Shown in pieces: positions 26,469 to 34,139 of a DNA stretch of 64,000 nucleotides. A program made the translations under genes and the position numbers. The stretch lies in contig NZ_REFZ01000002.1 of assembly GCF_003841465.1 (NCBI RefSeq), forward strand, positions 124,001 through 188,000, read 5' to 3'. The DNA is from Natrarchaeobius oligotrophus (GTDB lineage Archaea > Halobacteriota > Halobacteria > Halobacteriales > Natrialbaceae). Each line of letters begins with the position of its first letter. Position 1 is the stretch's first letter. The notes under the pieces were generated by a model. It made no database searches, had not been told where the DNA came from, and worked only from the letters and a program-made list of their open reading frames with translations.

Positions 26469-27467
26469 ATGAGAGCTGTACGATTCCACGAACGGTCGGG
26501 CAGCGATGCCCTGACCGTCGAAGAGGTCGATGAACCGTCGCCAGCACCCGGACAGATACTGGTCGACGTCGAGGCAGCGGGAGTCAATCGAGTGGACGCC
26601 GTGTTCGCAGAGGGTGGGTTTTCGGAAGTGTATCCGCACTCCCGGCTCCAACCTCCCCGACTGCCGCATATTCCGGGCTCGGACTTCGCGGGCACCGTCG
26701 AGGCCGTCGGCGACGGCGTCCGAAGGTTCGACGTGGGCGATCGGGTCTTCGGTGCCGGACTGGGAGCGAAGTTCCCGGGAACGTACGCCGAAAAGGTCGC
26801 CGCACCAGTTTCAAACGTCGCTCACCTTCCGGACGGCGTGTCGTTCGAGAGCGGCGCTGCGATCGGTCACGCCGGCGTCACGGCGTGGCATTCGCTCGTC
26901 CACCACGCGGACGTGGAACCCGGTGACTACTGTCTCGTCCACGGCGGAAGCGGCGGCGTGGGCCACGTGGCCGTCCAGCTTGCCGCCGCGCTGGGAAGTC
27001 GCGTCGTCGCGACGGCCGGCTCCGCCGAGGCTCGGGAGGTGATCCGTGAGCTGGGCGCCGTCGACGCACTGGATTACGCTCAGTCGCACGACGATCTCCG
27101 GGAGTCGATCCTCGATGCAACCGAAGGCGGCGTCGACGTCATCCTGGATTATCACCTCGACGATTACTTCGAACTGGACATCGAGGTGTCCAACCTGAAC
27201 GGTCAGGTCGTGGTCGTCGAGGGTGGCGAAACGGGTATCGATCACCAGCACCTGCGGCTCGCCCTCTGGAAGGACCTCACGATTCAGGCTGCGGGAATGT
27301 TCAACATACCAGATATGAGCGCCGCGCTGACGAGACTCGGGCGGCTGCTCGAGGACGAGTCGCTCACCGTCGAAATCGATCGTCGGTTCGATCTTGACGA
27401 AGCGAGCGAGGCCCAGAAGGCCGTCGAAAACGAGAGCTACGTCGGAAAGCTCGTCATCGTCCCCTGA
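26469..27467 (+). CDS. MDR superfamily oxidoreductase, NADPH:quinone reductase (zeta-crystallin) type
   Basis: A 332-residue GroES-plus-Rossmann enzyme. The start MRAVRFHERSGSDALTV and the segment DVEAAGVNRVDAVFAEGG are typical of quinone reductase-like MDRs, and the cofactor motif is GGSGGVGHVAVQLA. The zinc ligands of alcohol dehydrogenases are absent, so it is the zinc-free type, reducing quinones or enones. The 289-base gap before it holds no gene but ends in an AT-rich promoter (GTTATTATATACC, about 26429-26441) with an ATGCAT palindrome. I chose ATG 26469 over the frame start 13 codons earlier because the family begins MRAV. Confidence 0.88.
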   Translation: MRAVRFHERSGSDALTVEEVDEPSPAPGQILVDVEAAGVNRVDAVFAEGGFSEVYPHSRLQPPRLPHIPGSDFAGTVEAVGDGVRRFDVGDRVFGAGLGAKFPGTYAEKVAAPVSNVAHLPDGVSFESGAAIGHAGVTAWHSLVHHADVEPGDYCLVHGGSGGVGHVAVQLAAALGSRVVATAGSAEAREVIRELGAVDALDYAQSHDDLRESILDATEGGVDVILDYHLDDYFELDIEVSNLNGQVVVVEGGETGIDHQHLRLALWKDLTIQAAGMFNIPDMSAALTRLGRLLEDESLTVEIDRRFDLDEASEAQKAVENESYVGKLVIVP

Positions 27468-27502
27468 ACTGCGGTCTCGTCTCGCTCACGTCGGATCGCC
27501 GA

Positions 27503-28393
27503 TCACGATCCCTCGCTGGTGAACGACTCCGGCGGGATGATCGGCCCCCACGCCGAGAGCGCCTCTTCGAACGTGTAGAATCCCGGCTCGGCATTCGGAT
27601 CTACGTCTGCAACGCCGGCTGCGAGTTCGAAGCGATTTCCGCCGGGTTCCCAGAAGTAAGAGAAGATACTGTCACCGACGTAGTGGCGACCGATTCCGAG
27701 TTCGAGTTCCTGTCCGTGCTGGTTGATTCGATCGACGAACATTCGCATCTGCTCCGTGCTCTCCATCTCCCAGGCGACGTGGTGCATACTGTACTCCGGC
27801 GGGCCACCGAGGAACGCAATGTCGTGGTGATGGACGCCGTGTCGAGTGAACGCACCACCCCACTCGTCGTCGTTTTCCTCCGCGACGATGACGTTTGAAA
27901 TTTTGAAATCGACGACGTCTCTGAGAAACTCCGCATCGGCTTGTACGTCCGGACTCATGAGCGTAACGTGATCGAGGTCGGGTGGCGTAACCCCGAGCCG
28001 TCCATCCTGGGCCTCGTCGGAGTGGAAGTACGCCCAGTCTTCGACGGTCACGAACTCTACTCGCTTCCCCGTCGGCGTTTCGAACTGTACGCCGACGCCC
28101 TGTCCCGGCTCCTCGCCGTCAGTTCGTCGGACGTCGACGCCCTCGTCGGTCAGTCTCGCCTCGTACGATTCGACCTCGTCCTCGCTCTCGACGCGAACGG
28201 CGACGTGATCGAGTCCGGTCCCGCCCTCGGAGACGGCGAGATCGAAGTTCTCGTCGAGTCCACAGCCGAGATACACCGTACCGTCACTTCGATCCTGTTC
28301 GACTAATCCCATCACATCCGTGTAAAACGGGACGGCGCTGTCGAGCTCTTCCACTTTCACGTGAACGTGTTCTATTCGCTGGGCGCTAGGCAT
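27503..28393 (-). CDS. VOC-family extradiol dioxygenase, paralogue of the gene at 4338-5234
   Basis: A 296-residue two-module ring-cleavage dioxygenase. Iron ligands: His in DLDHVTLMSP, His in SMHHVAWEMES, Glu in GGNRFELAAGV. It is clearly the sister of the enzyme at 4.3-5.2 kb (shared GRHY.GD..FSYF and FE.A.SAWGP segments) but the first modules differ enough to suggest a different catechol. It starts at ATG 28393 with an AT-rich stretch just upstream (GTTAAATAATAGC, TATA-like). It ends 35 bases from the convergent MDR gene. Confidence 0.88.
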   Translation of the reverse strand: MPSAQRIEHVHVKVEELDSAVPFYTDVMGLVEQDRSDGTVYLGCGLDENFDLAVSEGGTGLDHVAVRVESEDEVESYEARLTDEGVDVRRTDGEEPGQGVGVQFETPTGKRVEFVTVEDWAYFHSDEAQDGRLGVTPPDLDHVTLMSPDVQADAEFLRDVVDFKISNVIVAEENDDEWGGAFTRHGVHHHDIAFLGGPPEYSMHHVAWEMESTEQMRMFVDRINQHGQELELGIGRHYVGDSIFSYFWEPGGNRFELAAGVADVDPNAEPGFYTFEEALSAWGPIIPPESFTSEGS

Positions 28394-28831
28394 TGCAGAT
28401 TGCTATTATTTAACATGCTACAATAACTTTTCCCTACCCTCGAGCGAACGCCGTCCCACGATTTTCGTCGACGATCGGGGGGATTCCCAGCTGATCGTCG
28501 CTTTCGATTCGCTGCCGTATGGCGATTCATCGCGGCGTATCGCTCCGATTTTCGGGGATTGTAAAGCGCCGTTTCCCAAACGGTATCGGAATTCGGTCGC
28601 CACCGCAAGACTCGACCGTGCGCTCACCCCGTCGATCCGCGCCGTGTTCGCGTGTACCGGTCGTTTCGGTCCGCAATCGGTCCACCGAACGACGTGTCCG
28701 GTCCGTCCCCCTCGAGAGCAGTCGCTCGCCACGCCGAACGTCTGCGCTGCGAAGAGATCGCCACCCCACTCAGGTGCGGCCGAAACGGAACTAGACGCGT
28801 TGCTCCGTCTCGAGGTGCGGCCGAAACGGAA
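28394..28831. other. 438-base gap with no recognised gene, ending in a tandem repeat
   Basis: Open frames here are arginine- and serine-rich and unlike halophilic proteins. The right end (from 28772) is a tandem repeat copied from the end of trxB. Confidence 0.5.
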
Positions 28832-28864
28832 CTAGACGCGTTGCTCCGTCTCGAGGTGCGGCCG
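28772..28864. repeat. 41-bp tandem repeat at the trxB stop codon
   Basis: AGGTGCGGCCGAAACGGAAC... starts at 28772 and again, identically over 41 bases, at 28813; the first 11 bases recur at 28854 inside trxB. The unit includes the last codons of trxB (LETEQRV and the stop), so the gene end has been duplicated downstream of the gene. Confidence 0.8.
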
Positions 28865-29887
28865 ACTCTCGGCGCGCATAGCGTGTTCTTCGAGCCACTG
28901 CTCGGCGTCGAGGGCGGCCATACTTCCGGTTCCGGCGGCCGTGATCGCCTGACGGTAGTCTGGGTCCATCACGTCTCCTGCGGCGAAGACGCCCTCGAGC
29001 GCGGTTTCGGTCGTCATCCCTGCCTCGGTTAGGATGTGCCCGTCCTCGTCGAGTTCGACGCCCGTCCCCTCGAGAAACGACGTGTTCGGGACGTGGCCGA
29101 CGGCGTAGAAGACGCCGCCGACGTGGACGGTCTCGCGTTCGACGTCCTCGTCGGCTGCGGGCGCGCTCTCTTCGAGTTTGGTCTTCGGACGCCCGTCGGG
29201 ATGGTGGACGAGGATCGCGCCGGTGACGCCGGTCTCCTGGGTGCCGTGAATCTCGAGCAGTTCAGCGTTCCAGCGAAACTCGATCGAATCGTGTTCGCGT
29301 GCCCGCCGGGCCATAATGTCCGACGCGCGGAGTTCGTCGCGTCGGTGGACGACCGTGACGCTGTCGGCGAACTTCGCGAGGAAGAGCGCCTCTTCCATCG
29401 CCGAATCGCCGCCGCCGACGACGATCACGTCCTCGCCGCGGTGGAACGCGCCGTCGCAGGTGGCACACGTCGAGAGTCCGTACCCCATCAGCTCGTCTTC
29501 GCCGTCTGCGCCGACCCAGCGCGCGCTCGCGCCGGTCGCGACGATCAGCGCTCGCGTGGTGACGACGTCGTCGGTCGACAGTTCCAGCTCGAACGGCCGA
29601 TTCTCGAGTGTGGCGTCTTCGACGCTGCCGTGGACGAACTCGGCGCCGAACCGCTCGGCCTGCGCCTTGCCGCGCTGGATCAGCTCCATCCCGCCGATTC
29701 CGTCGGGGAAGCCGAGGTAGTTCTCGACGCCGGTCGTTAGCGTCAGCTGTCCGCCGGGCTCGGGCCCTTCGAGGACGAGCGGCTCGAGGTCGGCGCGCGC
29801 GGCGTAGATTGCGGCCGAGAGGCCGGCCACGCCGGAGCCTACGATCACGACGTCTCGAACCTCGATCTCGCCGGTATCCGTGCTCAT
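28832..29887 (-). CDS. trxB: Thioredoxin-disulfide reductase
   Basis: A 351-residue flavoenzyme that reduces thioredoxin. The FAD motif is IVGSGVAGLSAAIYAARA, the redox-active pair is CATC (STCATCDGAF), the second nucleotide motif is VVGGGDSAMEEALFLAKF, and the C-terminal FAD segment is GVFAAGDVMDPDYRQAIT. The start ATG 29887 overlaps the stop of trxA (ATGA), so the two are translationally coupled. The family is very reliable; cofactor choice (NADH or NADPH) is not clear from the motif, as archaeal members vary. It heads the thiol island and shares the trxA promoter with its TWTTG-N11-CAATA site. Confidence 0.95.
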   Translation of the reverse strand: MSTDTGEIEVRDVVIVGSGVAGLSAAIYAARADLEPLVLEGPEPGGQLTLTTGVENYLGFPDGIGGMELIQRGKAQAERFGAEFVHGSVEDATLENRPFELELSTDDVVTTRALIVATGASARWVGADGEDELMGYGLSTCATCDGAFHRGEDVIVVGGGDSAMEEALFLAKFADSVTVVHRRDELRASDIMARRAREHDSIEFRWNAELLEIHGTQETGVTGAILVHHPDGRPKTKLEESAPAADEDVERETVHVGGVFYAVGHVPNTSFLEGTGVELDEDGHILTEAGMTTETALEGVFAAGDVMDPDYRQAITAAGTGSMAALDAEQWLEEHAMRAESRPHLETEQRV

Positions 29888-30243
29888 TCGGTGTAGTTTT
29901 CGATCAGTGTCCGCAGTCGGTCGGCCGGCAGCGCGCCGGTGTGCTGTTCGACCTGTTCGCCGTCCGCGTAGAGGACCAGCGTCGGGACGCCGCGAACGCC
30001 GTACGCGGCGGCGAGAGGCTGGTGCTGGTCGACGTCTACCTTCGCGACGGTCGCGTCCGTCTCTTCCGCGAGGTCCGCGAGGATCGGCTCGAGCATCTTG
30101 CAGGGACCACACCAGTCGGCGAAGAAGTCCACGAGGACGACGTCGCGTTCGGCGATCACGTCGTCGAGGTGGCTTTCGCTTTCGACGTGGAGCGGCTCGG
30201 TGGGCGAGCGATTCGTCGATCCGGCGTCGGTTTCGGTTGTCAT
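29884..30243 (-). CDS. trxA: Thioredoxin
   Basis: A 119-residue thioredoxin with the WCGPC active site (FFADWCGPCKML, about residues 44-55) and the cis-proline in RGVPTLVLY. A 25-residue acidic extension precedes the fold. ATG 30243 is chosen over a TTG one codon upstream. Four-base overlap with trxB shows a tight operon. A TATA-like TTTAAAGG (minus-strand CCTTTAAAC, about 30268-30276) and a 21-base inverted repeat at 30277-30297 lie directly upstream, suggesting control together with other thiol genes of this region. Confidence 0.95.
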   Translation of the reverse strand: MTTETDAGSTNRSPTEPLHVESESHLDDVIAERDVVLVDFFADWCGPCKMLEPILADLAEETDATVAKVDVDQHQPLAAAYGVRGVPTLVLYADGEQVEQHTGALPADRLRTLIENYTE

Positions 30244-30276
30244 CAACTGCCTCTACGAGCCGGTAGTGTTTAAAGG

Positions 30277-30297
30277 TTTTGTGTCTATTGCACAATA
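30277..30297 (-). promoter_or_regulatory. TWTTG-N11-CAATA operator at the trxA promoter
   Basis: The plus strand reads TTTTG, 11 bases, CAATA. It abuts the TATA box of trxA, 34 bases before the start codon. Inside it there is also a closer pair, TATTG-CA-CAATA (30286-30297). Copies at 33795, 34093, 38065, 41348 and, weaker, 41505 make this a repeated element rather than chance. Confidence 0.65.
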
Positions 30298-30299
30298 TA

Positions 30300-30520
30300 G
30301 GGCCCGCAGACAATCGACGCTTGACTTCGTTGGATCGGTTGCGATCCGCCCTGCTACCTCGTCGATCGTGAACTGCTCGTCGACCGTCGGTCGTGAACGG
30401 CTCGTCGTTCTCAACCATCTCGCGGCAACACGTTCTGTCTAACCGTTTCAGCTCGCACAGACGCTCGATCACGGTCTCTGACTGCAAGTCGTGGTCGAGT
30501 ATCGACGAGACCCTGAGATT
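30300..30520 (-). pseudogene. Remnant of a small HTH regulator broken by a 25-bp duplication
   Basis: The minus strand encodes SETVIERLCELKRLDRTC, REMVENDEPFTTD, and then, in another frame, DEQFTIDEVAGRIATDPTKS. This resembles the start of small haloarchaeal TrmB-like HTH proteins that sit near sulfur genes. The frame changes because GTCGATCGTGAACTGCTCGTC (30361-30381) is a 25-base tandem copy of GTCGGTCGTGAACGGCTCGTC (30386-30406). No ATG precedes the reading frame and the rest of the protein is missing where the trxA promoter begins. The pattern is seen; the family name is a moderate-confidence reading. Confidence 0.45.
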
Positions 30521-30558
30521 CTCCTTTGCGGGTGGTACGCTAGCCTATAGGTTGTGAA

Positions 30559-30570
30559 TATTGCACAAAT
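30559..30570. promoter_or_regulatory. TATTG-CA-CAAAT element before the HTH remnant
   Basis: A half-site pair like that at 30286-30297, next to a minus-strand TATA-like TTTTATAATTTG. It is where the promoter of the broken regulator gene would be, as if that gene had once controlled itself. It could also be a chance match in an AT-rich stretch. Confidence 0.3.
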
Positions 30571-30602
30571 TATAAAATCTCATTCGATGAGCCGACGCCG
30601 AC

Positions 30603-32456
30603 TCAATCGTGAGGATGAAACCGTTTGACGGCTCGGTCGACCGCGTCCATCTGGCCGATGAACGTGACTCGATCGCCCTCCCGGAGTTCGTGATCGCCGG
30701 TCGGCACTTCGGTCGCGCCGTCACGGTGGGTGAGCAAACCGACGATACAGCCGTCGGGAATCTCGGCGTTGAGTTCGGCGATCGTCTTTCCAACGGTGTC
30801 GGCGGCCGTCACTTCGATCTCCTGGACGTCGCCGGTGCGGCCGAGTTCGTTCATCCACGCCGACAGCGACGGCCGCTCGAGAACGTTCTCGAGCGACCAG
30901 GCGGTCGCCATCGAGAGGTCGATCGCGCGGACGCCGAGCGATTCGAAGGCACCGACGTTGTCGGGCTGGTTGACCCGCGAGGCGACCGTTTCGACGTCGA
31001 AACTGGTCTTCGCGAGCTGACAGACCAGCAGGTTGACGTCGTCGTCGGGCGTCGTCGCGATGACCGTCTTCGCGTCGTCTGCGCCCGCGCGTTCCAGGAG
31101 GTCGGCGTCGGTTCCGTCACCCTCGAGCGCGCGGAGCCCGCGTTTGCGGGCCTTCTCGACCGCGGCTGGGTCCTCGTCGACGAGGTGTACGTTTTCACCG
31201 TCCTGTTCGAGCCGTTCTGCGAGGGACAGGCCGACCCGTCCCCCGCCGACGATTATCGTGCGCATTGGTGATATCTCGAGTACGTCCGCGATCTGTCGTG
31301 AGAGGCCGGCCTGGAGGACCACCGTCGCGAAGATGATGAGAAAGACGGTGCCGGCGAGCAGCTGGGCCTCCTGGGGCCGCCCGAGCGCCTGCAACTCGAC
31401 GGCGAACAGCGTCGCCACGCTCGCGGGGATGATCCCGCGCGGGCCGACGACGCTGAGAAAGAGCCGCTCGTTTCGCGTAAAGCGGTCGATCGACGCCGTC
31501 GAGAGGTAGATCACCGCCGGTCGAAGCACCATCGTGACCGCGACGACGACGGCGAGTCCGGCGAGGCCGAGCGAGAGGATGTCTCCGAAGTCGATGAGCG
31601 CCGCAAGCGCGACGAAGACGAACGAGAGGACGACGACCGAGATGTCGTCGAGGAAGTCGATCACCTCCTCGTGGTACGGGAGGTCGACGTTCCCGAGGAC
31701 GAAGCCGGCGGTCGCGGCGGCGGCGATGCCCGTTTCGCCTGCGATCAGCTCCGCACCGCCGTATGCGACGACGATTCCCGCGAGGACGATCAGGCGGGCG
31801 TGAAGCGGCGCGGCACAGGGTCTGGACCGTCCACGCTCGAGCACCAGCCAGACGGTAGCGGCGACGATCGCGCCGACAGCGACCCCGACGAGCAACCGGA
31901 ACGCGAAGTCGCCGACGAGCGCGGTTGGCGTTCCGTTACCGGCGACGAGCACCTCGAAGACGACGACCACGAGAATCGCCGCGGTGACGTCGTTGATCAC
32001 GCCCTCGCCCTCGAGAACTGCGGCGACGTGATCGCGGACGGTGACGACCTGCAGGATGGGGCCGATCACCGTCGGGCCAGTCGCGATCAACAGCGCGCCG
32101 ACCAGCAGGCCGACCTCGAGGCTGGTCTCGAGGAAGACGACCGCGGCGGCGGCCGTCCCGAGCCAGGTGATCGCCGCGCCGACGGTGATCATCCTGGACA
32201 GCACCGTCGGGCTCTCGCGGAGCTTCTCGAACTGGAGGTGGTAGCCTCCCTCGAAGAGGATGATCGCGACGCTGACGCCGACCATCGCCGAGAGTCCCCC
32301 GCCGAACGTCCCCCCGGAGACGAATCCGAGCGCCTCTGGACCGATCGCGATTCCGGCGACGATCAGAAAGAGGACGCTCGGAATCCGAAGTCTGTCGGCG
32401 AGAACGCGGGATGCGACCCCGAGTGCGAGCACGAGCGCGACGGTCGCAACGAGCAT
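30603..32456 (-). CDS. CPA1 (NhaP-type) cation/proton antiporter with C-terminal RCK domain
   Basis: A 617-residue protein. The first about 390 residues form 12-13 hydrophobic helices, including GEGVINDVTAAILV, which holds the ND motif of CPA1 antiporters, and GPRGIIPASVATLFA. The rest is a TrkA-N/TrkA-C regulator: Rossmann motif MRTIIVGGGRVGLSLAERL at about 393, then a TrkA-C-like end (IPDGCIVGLLTHRDG). Such proteins exchange Na+ or K+ for H+ under nucleotide control. ATG 32456 follows a GTG at 32459; either may serve. It follows the TauE/SafE gene by about 75 bases on the same strand, so the two may be co-transcribed. Confidence 0.9.
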   Translation of the reverse strand: MLVATVALVLALGVASRVLADRLRIPSVLFLIVAGIAIGPEALGFVSGGTFGGGLSAMVGVSVAIILFEGGYHLQFEKLRESPTVLSRMITVGAAITWLGTAAAAVVFLETSLEVGLLVGALLIATGPTVIGPILQVVTVRDHVAAVLEGEGVINDVTAAILVVVVFEVLVAGNGTPTALVGDFAFRLLVGVAVGAIVAATVWLVLERGRSRPCAAPLHARLIVLAGIVVAYGGAELIAGETGIAAAATAGFVLGNVDLPYHEEVIDFLDDISVVVLSFVFVALAALIDFGDILSLGLAGLAVVVAVTMVLRPAVIYLSTASIDRFTRNERLFLSVVGPRGIIPASVATLFAVELQALGRPQEAQLLAGTVFLIIFATVVLQAGLSRQIADVLEISPMRTIIVGGGRVGLSLAERLEQDGENVHLVDEDPAAVEKARKRGLRALEGDGTDADLLERAGADDAKTVIATTPDDDVNLLVCQLAKTSFDVETVASRVNQPDNVGAFESLGVRAIDLSMATAWSLENVLERPSLSAWMNELGRTGDVQEIEVTAADTVGKTIAELNAEIPDGCIVGLLTHRDGATEVPTGDHELREGDRVTFIGQMDAVDRAVKRFHPHD

Positions 32457-32532
32457 CACGGCTGGAGACGGTCACCCTTTCCGAACGAGTACGCGGGTGG
32501 GTTGGCGGTTCGCTGGCTAACCATTGGCGTCA

Positions 32533-33558
32533 TCAGTCACCACCGTCGGGGGTCGGCTGTCCGTCGGATTCGTCCGCACCGACCGACCGGACGACCCGGT
32601 AGAGGATCATCGACGCGACGACGAACGACGATCCGACGAGCAGGAGGACGCTTACCAGGTCGAGCGCGCCCGTTCCGAGCCAGTTCGCCAGTTCACTGAG
32701 TGCAATACCGCCGCTCGCGAGCACCATCATGATGCCGAAGTAGACGATGACGTCGTCTTCGTCGACGGTGGTCGTCGCCGCCGAGCCGATCCGCGCGCCG
32801 AGCGCGCTGCCGACGAGCAACAGGGAGACGACCGTCAGGTCGACGCTGCCGGACATCCCGTACGTGAACGTCCCGAACGCGCCCGAGAACAGCCCGGCGA
32901 ACAGGCTGGTCCCGACGGCGGCCGTCAGCGGCGTCCCGATGAGGTAGTAGATCGCGGGCATGCGGATAAATCCGCCGCCGACGCCGATCAGTCCCGAGAC
33001 GAGGCCGACGCTCCCGCCAGCGCCCGTGATCGTCCACAGCGACGCTCGGCCGCCGGACGTCAGCGAGATCATCGGAGGAACGTCGTACGACTGGATCTGC
33101 CGGCCGATCTGGGGTATCTCCTCGTCGTCCACGTCTCCGACTTCGTCGTCCTCGTCGTCGAGCCTGTAGGCGCGACGGAGGAACAGCGCCCCGATCCCAG
33201 CCAGCAGGACGACGTACGCGACGCCCGTGACGAGGCTGGCGATTCCGAGCGCCTCGAGACCGAACACGAGTCGACTGCCGAGTTCGATCCCGATCGAGAG
33301 GACGACGAACAGGATCGCGCCGAGTTTGTAGTCGACCTGTCCGACGTCGTAGTGTTTCAACACTGCGATCACGGAGGTTCCGAAGTAAAACGCCAACCCG
33401 CTGCCGATCGCGACCGGTGCCGGATAACCGAGGATCAACAGCGTCGGCGTGATCAGGAAGGACCCACCCATCCCGAAGAAGCCGAACAGTACCCCGACCA
33501 TGAAGCCGAAGCTCACGAACAGCGCCAACAGCGCCGGGCTGAGTCCCAGTATCTCCAT
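32533..33558 (-). CDS. TauE/SafE family sulfite/sulfur-compound exporter
   Basis: A 341-residue membrane protein with eight to nine helices in two repeated halves: MVGVLFGFFGMGGSFLITP (about 20-38) and VGLVSGLIGVGGGFIRMPA (about 189-207), the two glycine-rich motifs of the family. The loop between them is very acidic (LDDEDDEVGDVDDEE) and cytoplasmic. Members export sulfite, sulfoacetate or related anions. It sits in a thiol/sulfur cluster just after a damaged DUF7512 gene, the usual partner in haloarchaea as I recall. ATG 33558 is the start. Confidence 0.9.
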   Translation of the reverse strand: MEILGLSPALLALFVSFGFMVGVLFGFFGMGGSFLITPTLLILGYPAPVAIGSGLAFYFGTSVIAVLKHYDVGQVDYKLGAILFVVLSIGIELGSRLVFGLEALGIASLVTGVAYVVLLAGIGALFLRRAYRLDDEDDEVGDVDDEEIPQIGRQIQSYDVPPMISLTSGGRASLWTITGAGGSVGLVSGLIGVGGGFIRMPAIYYLIGTPLTAAVGTSLFAGLFSGAFGTFTYGMSGSVDLTVVSLLLVGSALGARIGSAATTTVDEDDVIVYFGIMMVLASGGIALSELANWLGTGALDLVSVLLLVGSSFVVASMILYRVVRSVGADESDGQPTPDGGD

Positions 33559-33561
33559 CGA

Positions 33562-33709
33562 TTATCTGTCCGTGATCGTTTCGATTATCGGTGATGCGAC
33601 TCGCTCGAGGGCGCCGTAGCCGGCGTAGAGGCCGACCGCCTGAACGAGGATGACGGCCACGACGAGCGTCGCCTGTACGGGTGCCGATAGCGCTAGCGGA
33701 TCCGATCAT
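33562..33709 (-). pseudogene. DUF7512-like small membrane protein with a one-base frameshift near its start
   Basis: The minus strand from 33690 to the TAA at 33562-33564 encodes LSAPVQATLVVAVILVQAVG followed by LYAGYGALERVASP, the pattern of small haloarchaeal DUF7512 proteins found beside TauE/SafE genes. That frame has a TGA just ahead and no start codon. The only nearby ATG (33709) reads MIGSAS in the neighbouring frame. One extra base in GCTAGCGCTA (about 33691-33695) would account for the break; without it the gene reads MIGSASLSAPVQA and gives a 48-residue protein of normal size. Damage in this strain or an assembly error are both possible. Confidence 0.6.
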
Positions 33710-33794
33710 GCGTCCCGACCTCCGTGTGCGTTCGGTAGTGTGCGGATCATGGATTTCTACTCAGTAGTCACTACCCGGAGTGTACGTATAACGC

Positions 33795-33815
33795 TTTTGG
33801 GAATGACGCACAATA
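33795..33815 (-). promoter_or_regulatory. TWTTG-N11-CAATA operator upstream of the DUF7512/TauE genes
   Basis: TTTTG, 11 bases, CAATA on the plus strand, directly upstream of a minus-strand TATA-like GTTATACG (about 33784-33791). The position relative to the TATA box is the same as at trxA. Confidence 0.55.
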
Positions 33816-34092
33816 TTACTGCTGAATATGCCACGACTATCCAACGGAGATATTCGAATACGTTATGGGGATATAAGATGGTGGACGCACGTCCTACCCC
33901 GCGCTGGCGCGTCGTGTCGCCCGCAGCACACGTACCGTGCGACGGAGACGGCCGAGACGCTACTCGGGCCTCTCGACGGTCTGCCCGCCCGGACGCGAGC
34001 GACCGCGGGCGATGAAGCCGCCGTAACCAACGCGAAGAGTCGGCGCGAGAGTACGGACTGTGATCCGCTCGTGACCGAACGGATCGGTTGTG

Positions 34093-34113
34093 TATTGGAC
34101 TACCCAAACAATA
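34093..34113 (+). promoter_or_regulatory. TATTG-N11-CAATA operator at the Usp promoter
   Basis: TATTG GACTACCCAAA CAATA runs straight into the TATA box (CAATATTATACC) of the Usp gene, whose ATG at 34140 lies about 26 bases on, as expected of a leaderless transcript. The rest of the 33816-34139 gap holds no gene that I can support. Confidence 0.6.
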
Positions 34114-34139
34114 TTATACCGTCGCTCCCTACGACCGGT

